5,192 nucleotides of DNA from Bryobacterales bacterium (lineage in GTDB: Bacteria > Acidobacteriota > Terriglobia > Bryobacterales > Bryobacteraceae), in assembly GCA_003154855.1 (NCBI GenBank), contig PMEV01000433.1:488-5679 (forward strand). The letters run 5' to 3'. Position 1 is the first letter of the stretch, and each line of letters begins with the position of its first letter. The translations under genes were made by a program, and so were the position numbers. Shown piece after piece: positions 1 to 4,401 of the stretch. A model generated the notes under the pieces. That model was given only the letters and a program-made list of their open reading frames with translations. It did no database searches and was not told the origin of the DNA.

Positions 1-13
1 CCGGGCGATCGTG

Positions 14-19
14 TATCTT
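14..19 (+). promoter_or_regulatory. Possible -10 box before the first gene
   Basis: TATCTT matches a sigma-70-type -10 element at four of six positions, including the key first two bases and the last T. It ends 7 nt before the GTG start at 27, so a transcript begun at the usual distance would start at or next to that codon and be leaderless. The -35 region lies outside the window, and there is no TGn extension. It is a short match and is supported mainly by similar spacing before the last gene. Confidence 0.35.
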
Positions 20-26
20 CGATAGT

Positions 27-947
27 GTGAGATACCGCCTTTCTCCGTGGCTGGTTCTGGCGCTGCTGGCCGGCCTGTGTGCCGCCGTCGTTCTTGGCGT
101 CGCCCATTACCGGAGCCGGAACTTCTCGATGGCCCGTCTATTGCCGCGGCTGCCCTCCGACAACGCCGTCATCGTATACGCCGATTTCGCGGCCTTGCGC
201 CGCGCCGACCTGCTGGAAGCGTTCCCCGGCCCGCTCGCCGAGCGGGAACCCGAATACCACTCGTTCGCCCAGGCCACGGGTTTCAATTACCTGCGCGATC
301 TCGACTCCGTCCTGGTCTCTTTCCACTCCAGCGGCACGTATTTCCTGCTCCGCGGCCGTTTCGACTGGGGGACCTTGAGCCAGTACGTCCGGGATCAAGG
401 CGGCCTCTGTTACAACTCCTTCTGCCGCCTGGGCGGCAGCACTCCCGATCGGAAGATCTCCTGTTTCCCGCTCCAGCCCGACCTGCTGGCCCTGGCCCTG
501 GGGCCGGACGCCTCCGCGGCCGACACTTTGAAGACCAGCCAGTCCGGCAGCCGGCTGGAAGTCCCCTCCGGCCCCGTCTGGTCGTTGATCCCGGCTGTTG
601 CTTTTGAAGACAACTCGAGGCTGCCGGCCGGCCTGCACATGTTCGCGCGCGCGCTTCAGGGCACACAGCGGATCGTGCTCTCGGCTGCTCCCGACGGCCC
701 CGGCATGCGGCTGCAACTGGATGCCACCAGCGGCGCCGCCGAGAGCGCGGCCGCGCTCACCGGCCAGCTCCGCGCTGCCACGATTCTGCTGGGCCAACTC
801 ATCGCACGCGAAAATCTTGCGCCCAGCCCCCGCGATTTGAGCGGCGTCCTCGCGGGGGGCGCCTTCGAGCAGCAGGGCCGCCGCGTGCTCGGCCATTGGC
901 GCCTCGAGCGCGCCTTCCTCGAATCCCTCGGCGCGGGCGTCTTATAG
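27..947 (+). CDS. Membrane-anchored protein of unknown function
   Basis: I do not recognise a named family. The 306-residue product has a short basic N-terminus and one hydrophobic segment at about residues 7-26, with no clear signal-peptidase site, so it is probably a single-pass protein with most of its chain outside the cytoplasm. A segment around 37-63 (LLPRLPSDNAVIVYADFAAL) begins the soluble part and resembles uncharacterised acidobacterial proteins I recall by style. Alternating short hydrophobic strands follow. Three cysteines (C128, C133, C146) lie in the middle; the first two form a CX4C pair that could be a disulfide outside the cell. Near the C-terminus, an Ala/Leu-rich helix (about 236-262) precedes a final G-x-W-x-L strand and helix. 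The GTG at 27 is chosen because it places the hydrophobic segment at the N-terminus; the overlapping GTG at 25 meets a stop at once. The frame is open to the left edge, so an upstream start cannot be excluded. No Shine-Dalgarno is visible. Confidence 0.75.
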   Translation: MRYRLSPWLVLALLAGLCAAVVLGVAHYRSRNFSMARLLPRLPSDNAVIVYADFAALRRADLLEAFPGPLAEREPEYHSFAQATGFNYLRDLDSVLVSFHSSGTYFLLRGRFDWGTLSQYVRDQGGLCYNSFCRLGGSTPDRKISCFPLQPDLLALALGPDASAADTLKTSQSGSRLEVPSGPVWSLIPAVAFEDNSRLPAGLHMFARALQGTQRIVLSAAPDGPGMRLQLDATSGAAESAAALTGQLRAATILLGQLIARENLAPSPRDLSGVLAGGAFEQQGRRVLGHWRLERAFLESLGAGVL

Positions 948-972
948 GTCTTGTTACCCCTTTCCCTTTTTC

Positions 973-988
973 TACCAAAACTTTGGTA
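973..988. promoter_or_regulatory. Perfect inverted repeat, candidate operator
   Basis: TACCAAA and TTTGGTA form perfect 7-bp arms around a 2-bp centre (AC). The right arm contains the TGG of the extended -10 box and the first two bases of the hexamer before the PEP-CTERM gene, so a protein bound here would block RNA polymerase. Arms of this length are expected a few times by chance in 5 kb. The placement on the promoter of an 84-bp gap is the real argument. The regulator is unknown. Confidence 0.4.
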
Positions 989-992
989 ATCT
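984..992 (+). promoter_or_regulatory. Extended -10 promoter for the PEP-CTERM gene
   Basis: TGGTAATCT is an extended -10 (TGn plus TAATCT, with T/A/T at the first, second and last positions). No convincing -35 box lies 16-18 bp upstream; that stretch is a pyrimidine tract (about 957-973). Extended -10 promoters can work without a -35. The predicted transcript start is near 999, giving a leader of about 33 nt. Confidence 0.5.
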
Positions 993-999
993 GGAAAAT

Positions 1000-1026
1000 T
1001 CCCCCTTGGAGCCGGGGGACAGGAGG
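1000..1026 (+). promoter_or_regulatory. Leader hairpin abutting a strong Shine-Dalgarno
   Basis: TCCCCC (1000-1005) pairs with GGGGGA (1014-1019) across an 8-nt loop. One base later comes AGGAGG (1021-1026), the strongest ribosome binding site in the window, 5 nt before the TTG start at 1032. The ribosome site fixes this start despite the weak initiation codon. If transcription starts near 999, the hairpin would form the very 5' end of the mRNA, where it could protect the message or affect ribosome access. A 6-bp stem alone is weak evidence; the ribosome site is solid. Confidence 0.55.
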
Positions 1027-1031
1027 AATCT

Positions 1032-1754
1032 TTGAGACTTCACCAGATCGTTTTGGCTTGTGCACTCGTAGCGGCGCCAGCCGTTCAGGCGGGCGTCCTC
1101 ACCTACGGCGACGAGAATTGTCTGACGATGGGCTGCTATGGCGCCACGGACCCGACTGGCGGAGCCACCATGCAAGGGCTTGCGCCCGGTGCAACGAATG
1201 CGGCTACACTTCGCTATGGTCACGGCTATCCGTTCTCGCCGGATCCTGGCGACTTCCCGGGCACCGATCAGATCTACGTCGGATCGGTCCAGACAGGCAA
1301 TGACGACGGCTACTCCGGGTCGCCGCAACGGATCAACGGCCCGCAAGTGGTGACTCTGGACTACGGCTCGCTGGTACCCGCTGGCTCTAGTATTCTGACG
1401 CTCACCCTGGGCATTGCCACCGACGATTTCCAGTTTCCTTCCTGGGGGAATCCGTTCACGGCGACCATCAATGGCAGCGTTGACGCTGGGGTCACCGCGC
1501 TATTGAACTCGATTGACGAGAGCGGGCCTGTGGTTCAGTTCTTCACCATTGGCATCGACCCCGCCACGCTGTTGGCCAACAACGTCCTGACCTTGTCGAT
1601 CGACGAAGGCGGAGACGGCGGCGACGGCTGGGCTGTCGATTTCTTCACGGTCGGCGTGACGACTTCCGCGACTGCCGTTCCCGAGCCGGCGACCCTGGCT
1701 TTGATGGCCGGCGGACTGGCCCTGGCGCTGATCCGGCGGAAGAAACGGGCCTGA
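1032..1754 (+). CDS. PEP-CTERM sorting domain-containing secreted protein
   Basis: This is a 240-residue exported protein. Residues 1-20 are a signal peptide with likely cleavage after VQA (20). Residues 21 to about 212 form a beta-strand-rich, Gly/Asp-rich exterior domain; its later half (about 120-210) has the look of a jelly-roll or carbohydrate-binding fold, with an acidic loop (DEGGDGGDGWAVDFF, 191-205) that could bind calcium. The C-terminus is a classic PEP-CTERM signal: VPEPAT at 216-221, a hydrophobic helix at about 222-234 and a final RRKKRA cluster. In this family an exosortase cuts near the PEP motif, and the protein is usually linked to the surface or to exopolysaccharide or biofilm matrix. 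No exosortase is visible here, as is usual for scattered PEP-CTERM genes. Cysteines C30 and C35 may pair. The TTG start is chosen because of the AGGAGG 5 nt upstream and the signal peptide beginning there. Its specific ligand cannot be read. Confidence 0.93.
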   Translation: MRLHQIVLACALVAAPAVQAGVLTYGDENCLTMGCYGATDPTGGATMQGLAPGATNAATLRYGHGYPFSPDPGDFPGTDQIYVGSVQTGNDDGYSGSPQRINGPQVVTLDYGSLVPAGSSILTLTLGIATDDFQFPSWGNPFTATINGSVDAGVTALLNSIDESGPVVQFFTIGIDPATLLANNVLTLSIDEGGDGGDGWAVDFFTVGVTTSATAVPEPATLALMAGGLALALIRRKKRA

Positions 1755-1790
1755 CGCCCTTCCGCTCCTGAGATCCGATTTGCTCCTCCA

Positions 1791-1813
1791 GGCGGCGCGC
1801 CACCCGCGCCGCC
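1791..1813 (+). terminator. GC-rich hairpin, likely terminator of the PEP-CTERM gene
   Basis: GGCGGCGCG (1791-1799) and CGCGCCGCC (1805-1813) form a perfect 9-bp all-GC stem with a 5-nt loop, 36 nt after the stop codon at 1752-1754. No run of T follows, so it is not a textbook intrinsic terminator. Hairpins without a T tract are common gene-end signals in GC-rich bacteria. It lies just before the promoter of the rhomboid gene, which suits a boundary between two transcription units. Confidence 0.55.
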
Positions 1814-1823
1814 GCGCTCCGTC

Positions 1824-1832
1824 TGCTATCCT
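1824..1832 (+). promoter_or_regulatory. Extended -10 promoter for the rhomboid gene
   Basis: TGCTATCCT is a TGn extension followed by TATCCT. No -35 match lies at the usual distance, where the preceding hairpin sits instead. The element ends 27 nt before the ATG at 1860, so a leader of about 20 nt is expected. That leader has no clear Shine-Dalgarno. Confidence 0.45.
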
Positions 1833-1859
1833 GGCAGTGAGACGGGCGCTCCTTCTGTT

Positions 1860-2603
1860 ATGCAATACAGGCATCGGGTTGGGGGTTACTCTCCAGCCTA
1901 TTTCCCGAACGGCGTGAAATGGCTGCTCATTGTCAACACCGCCGTCTTCCTGCTGGATTTCTTCGCGCAGGCTTGGTTCGGCGTCGATCCCTTCTTCCTA
2001 TTCCCCCTGGTGCCCGCATATGTCCTGAACGGCATGCTGTGGCAGTTGGTCACCTATATGTTCCTGCATGCCGGCGTCTGGCACCTGGTCTTCAACATGC
2101 TGGCCCTGTGGATGTTCGGCGCGGAGCTCGAGCGCGACTGGGGCACCCGGCTCTTCCTTAAGTACTACTTCCTCTGCGGCATCGCGGCCGGCCTCTGCGT
2201 GGTGCTGGTGTCTCTGGTTCGCCCCAGCGAAGCACACATTCCAACGCTGGGCGCCTCCGGAGCCATTTACGGCCTGTTGCTGGCCTATGGCGTGCTCTAC
2301 GCCGACCGCATCATCCTCTTCATGCTGCTGTTCCCGATGAAGGCCAAGTACGCCGTGATGGTCTTTGGCGCTATCGAATTCATTGGCTTCTGGACTCCTG
2401 GTACCGGCGTCAGCCACGTCGCCCACCTGGGCGGCATGCTCTTCGGCTACCTCTACCTCAAGACCCGCCTGCAGCGTCGCCCAGGCAATCCGGCCACGTC
2501 GCTCCGCACCCGTTTTCAGGACTGGAAGCGCCAGCGCGCCCGCCGGAAGTTCCAGGTCTACATGAAGAAGCAACGGTCCCACCACGATCCCTGGGTGAAC
2601 TGA
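1860..2603 (+). CDS. Rhomboid family intramembrane serine protease
   Basis: Rhomboids cleave transmembrane segments of other membrane proteins inside the bilayer. This 247-residue protein has about six hydrophobic spans (roughly 20-40, 60-87, 98-120, 131-148, 150-177, 186-200), the usual minimal bacterial core. All signature residues are present: H75 and N79 in HLVFN (oxyanion region), nucleophile S133 in LGASGAIYG, and H189 in VAHLGG, completing the Ser/His catalytic dyad. The loop ERDWGTRLFLKYY (91-103) matches the conserved loop after TM2. A strongly basic cytoplasmic-type tail (about 201-247) ends in DPWVN. The ATG at 1860 gives a short polar N-terminus ahead of TM1, as expected, though no ribosome site precedes it. 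The gene is preceded by its own promoter-like element and a hairpin, so it is probably not co-transcribed with the PEP-CTERM gene. Family and activity are secure; the substrate is unknown. Confidence 0.95.
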   Translation: MQYRHRVGGYSPAYFPNGVKWLLIVNTAVFLLDFFAQAWFGVDPFFLFPLVPAYVLNGMLWQLVTYMFLHAGVWHLVFNMLALWMFGAELERDWGTRLFLKYYFLCGIAAGLCVVLVSLVRPSEAHIPTLGASGAIYGLLLAYGVLYADRIILFMLLFPMKAKYAVMVFGAIEFIGFWTPGTGVSHVAHLGGMLFGYLYLKTRLQRRPGNPATSLRTRFQDWKRQRARRKFQVYMKKQRSHHDPWVN

Positions 2604-2626
2604 AACATTTCCTCGCGCCTGAACGT

Positions 2627-2644
2627 CAAACGCTTTGGTATATT
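2627..2644 (+). promoter_or_regulatory. Extended -10 promoter with imperfect dyad before the VWFA gene
   Basis: TGGTATATT (2636-2644) is a good extended -10 with hexamer TATATT. Just upstream, CAAA (2627-2630) and TTTG (2634-2637) form a short inverted repeat. The 8-mer CTTTGGTA (2633-2640) is identical to 981-988 at the PEP-CTERM promoter. No -35 box is evident. The predicted transcript start is near 2651, leaving a leader of about 11 nt before the ATG at 2662. Confidence 0.5.
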
Positions 2645-2661
2645 CGGTTTTGGGGGCTGGT

Positions 2662-3798
2662 ATGAGATTCTGCGTTCGCGTTGCGCTCTCTCTGGCGATC
2701 TCCCTGCTGGCGGGCAGGGCGTACGTCGCGGCTCAGGAGGGGCCCGTCCGGGAGGGGAGCGAGACCGTAGCCAAACCGCGCAAGCCAGCCGAGACGCCGG
2801 AGGAAGCCACGCCGGAAGGAGACAAGATCCCTTCCAAGTTCGACAAGACCAAGCAATCCGCCGAGAGCGTCCCCAGCTTCAAGAGCGACGTCATCAACGT
2901 CAGCGTGGACGTGGCGGTGCTGGACAACAAGGGCCATTTCATCCCCGGCATCCCGCGCGGCAACTTCCGCATCCTGGAAGACAACGTGCCGCAGCCGGTC
3001 ACCGGCTTCAACCTGGGCGAGGCGCCCATGACGGTGGCCATGGTGATCGAGTTCAGCAATAAATTTCAGAGCTTCTATAGCCAGACCTGGTACCAGACGC
3101 TTATGGCCTCTTGGGGCTTCCTCCAGACGCTGAAGCCCGAAGACTACGTGGCCATCGTGGCCTACGACTTCCACTCCCAGATCCTCTGCGACTTCACCGC
3201 CGACAAGCAGGAGGCGATGGAGGCCATGCGCCGCCTCCAGATCCCCGGCATGTCCGAGGCCAACCTCTTCGACGCCCTCACCGATACCGCCCAGCGCATG
3301 TCCGGCATCGAGGGCCGCAAAGCCATCGTGCTGATCTCCTCCGGGATCGACACCTTCAGCAAGCTCACCTTCGACAAGGCCCGCAAGATCATGCAGGAAG
3401 CCGGGGTGCCGGTCTACGCCATCGGCCTGATGCAGGCGCTGCGGATCTACTACGAGGCGAACCAATCCCTGGGGCCGATGGAGCAGATGGACTTCCTGCA
3501 GGCCGACAACGAGATGAAGACCTTCGCCAAGGAAACCGGCGGCATGGCGTTTTTCCCGCGGTTCTACGGGGAGTTCCCCGGCATCTACCGGATGATCCAG
3601 GACTCCCTGCGCCACCAGTACGTTCTCAGCTACAGCCCGGCCAACCAGGCGCGCGACGGGAAGTTCCGCAAGATCAAGGTGCAGTTGGTGAATCCGGCTA
3701 CCGGGGAAGAGCTCCCCCTGAAAGACGAGAAGGGCAAGCCCATCAAGTACCAGATCGTCGCCAAGAACGGCTACACGGCGCCCCGCGAAGTCGAGTAG
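2662..3798 (+). CDS. Secreted VWFA-related protein (acidobacterial family)
   Basis: This 378-residue protein matches the VWFA-related domain family found in many copies in Acidobacteria (TIGR03436-like); members are exported and presumed to mediate binding, but their roles are mostly unknown. Order: signal peptide (1 to about 24, near VAAQ); a charged, Pro/Glu-rich linker (about 26-70); the family's beta module INVSVDVAVLDNKGHFIPGI plus NFRILEDN (78-108); a von Willebrand A fold (about 123-315); and a closing YVLSYSPANQ (320-329) plus DGKFRKIKVQL strand region. The MIDAS metal site appears lost: the DxSxS position reads E130-F-S132-N-K134, the threonine loop reads EANLFDAL with N201, and the usual Asp loop reads ISSGID. 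A TTG at 2635 would add nine residues but lies inside the promoter; the ATG at 2662 follows GGGGG at 5 nt and begins a proper signal peptide (RFCVRVALSLAISLLAG). No accessory genes of a von Willebrand operon are adjacent. Confidence 0.92.
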   Translation: MRFCVRVALSLAISLLAGRAYVAAQEGPVREGSETVAKPRKPAETPEEATPEGDKIPSKFDKTKQSAESVPSFKSDVINVSVDVAVLDNKGHFIPGIPRGNFRILEDNVPQPVTGFNLGEAPMTVAMVIEFSNKFQSFYSQTWYQTLMASWGFLQTLKPEDYVAIVAYDFHSQILCDFTADKQEAMEAMRRLQIPGMSEANLFDALTDTAQRMSGIEGRKAIVLISSGIDTFSKLTFDKARKIMQEAGVPVYAIGLMQALRIYYEANQSLGPMEQMDFLQADNEMKTFAKETGGMAFFPRFYGEFPGIYRMIQDSLRHQYVLSYSPANQARDGKFRKIKVQLVNPATGEELPLKDEKGKPIKYQIVAKNGYTAPREVE

Positions 3799-3888
3799 CG
3801 GAGGGCGCGCGCGAATCTGGACGCAACCGTCTCATTTCAAAAAAGTCAAGCCTCCGATCTTTCCTCTTTCCAGTCCATTACAGAAGCG

Positions 3889-3918
3889 TTGACAGCCGCC
3901 TTCACACTCTGGTAACTT
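3889..3918 (+). promoter_or_regulatory. Strong sigma-70-type promoter for the receiver gene
   Basis: This is the best promoter in the window: a perfect TTGACA -35 (3889-3894), an 18-bp spacer, and TAACTT (3913-3918) with a TGG extension (3910-3912). Transcription would start near 3925, only about 5 nt before the ATG at 3930, leaving no room for a Shine-Dalgarno. The rest of the 131-bp gap (3799-3888) has a pyrimidine-rich stretch (about 3857-3872) and no convincing terminator. Confidence 0.7.
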
Positions 3919-3929
3919 CGCTACTTCCT

Positions 3930-4382
3930 ATGAGAGATGGCGATCGGAATTCTCCTGGCCCCGCGCACATCCTGCTCGTCGATGACAACCGGTTGGGGCT
4001 CACCGTCCGGAAATCCGTGCTGGAAGATCTGGGCCACAGCATCACCACGGCGCAACACGGCCAGGAGGCCCTGGAACTGTTCACCGCAGGCGCCTTCGAC
4101 CTGGTGATTACCGACTACAGAATGCCCAAGATGGATGGGTTTGAGCTCATCAAGAGCATCCGGGCGGTCGCGCCGGCCGCGCGGATCATCCTGATCTCGG
4201 GTTACGCCGAGGCGCTCGGCATGACCGAGGCCAGCACCGGCGCCGACGCCGTGGTTCCGAAGAACGCCAACGAAGTGACGCATCTGGTGCGCGAGGTGAA
4301 CCGCCTGCTGCTGCGTGGCGTCCCGCGGAAGCCCTCCAGGCGGCAGGGCTCGCGGCTCAAAGCGAAACGCGGCACCGCGTAA
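3930..4382 (+). CDS. Stand-alone response regulator receiver (CheY-like)
   Basis: A 150-residue single-domain receiver of two-component signalling, likely cytoplasmic. Strand 1 is HILLVDDN with acidic pocket D18/D19. The phosphoacceptor is D62 in VITDYRMPKMDGFEL. The switch residue S90 lies in ILISGYAEA, and K111 lies in VVPKNA; all active-site residues are intact, so phosphorylation is expected. The receiver ends near residue 127. The remaining 23 residues are a basic, probably disordered tail (RKPSRRQGSRLKAKR) with no recognisable output domain. The reading frame stays open far upstream through the VWFA gene, but that extension is an out-of-frame shadow; the ATG at 3930 sits directly after a strong promoter and begins 12 residues before strand 1, as is normal. 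No histidine kinase is adjacent, so its partner is unknown. It could act by protein contact, as CheY or Spo0F do. There are 19 nt to the next gene. Confidence 0.93.
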   Translation: MRDGDRNSPGPAHILLVDDNRLGLTVRKSVLEDLGHSITTAQHGQEALELFTAGAFDLVITDYRMPKMDGFELIKSIRAVAPAARIILISGYAEALGMTEASTGADAVVPKNANEVTHLVREVNRLLLRGVPRKPSRRQGSRLKAKRGTA

Positions 4383-4389
4383 TCCACGC

Positions 4390-4395
4390 TATAGT
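4390..4395 (+). promoter_or_regulatory. -10 box for the GH3 gene, leaderless spacing
   Basis: TATAGT matches the -10 consensus at five of six positions and lies in the 19-bp gap after the receiver gene. It ends 6 nt before the TTG at 4402, exactly where a transcript would be expected to begin, so the mRNA may be leaderless. No -35 match or full TGn extension is present (CGC instead). Co-transcription from the receiver promoter is an alternative. Confidence 0.45.
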
Positions 4396-4401
4396 GGTCT
4401 C

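Noticed and set aside
646..655. Alternating CG tract in the first gene, with a similar one near 3804-3812
   Set aside because: Short runs expected in GC-rich DNA; the first is ordinary coding sequence.
138..896. Antisense open frame of 252 codons opposite the first gene
   Set aside because: Ala/Gly/Arg-rich low-information translation. The + strand frame has a membrane segment, a natural start and ordered strands.
1860..2603. Rhombosortase identity for the rhomboid
   Set aside because: The protein is a full-size rhomboid with the usual HxxxN, GASG and AHLGG motifs, and no GlyGly-CTERM protein is present.
2635..2637. TTG start nine codons upstream for the VWFA gene
   Set aside because: It lies within the extended -10 element; the ATG at 2662 gives a proper signal peptide and has a G-rich ribosome site.
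2626..3615. Long antisense open frame (329 codons) opposite the VWFA gene
   Set aside because: Its translation is a His/Gly/Val/Leu-rich composition typical of the complement of GC-rich coding DNA, with no domain, while the + strand protein is a clear family member.
3799..3888. Possible terminator after the VWFA gene (small GACG/CGTC stem, and distant CGGAGG/CCTCCG arms)
   Set aside because: The stem is only 4 bp and is followed by A rather than T; the other arms are 46 nt apart, so neither is convincing.
3111..4382. Continuous 423-codon frame that could suggest a larger protein fused to the receiver
   Set aside because: The upstream part overlaps the VWFA gene in another frame and is Arg/Pro-rich nonsense; a strong promoter and an ATG sit right before the receiver domain.
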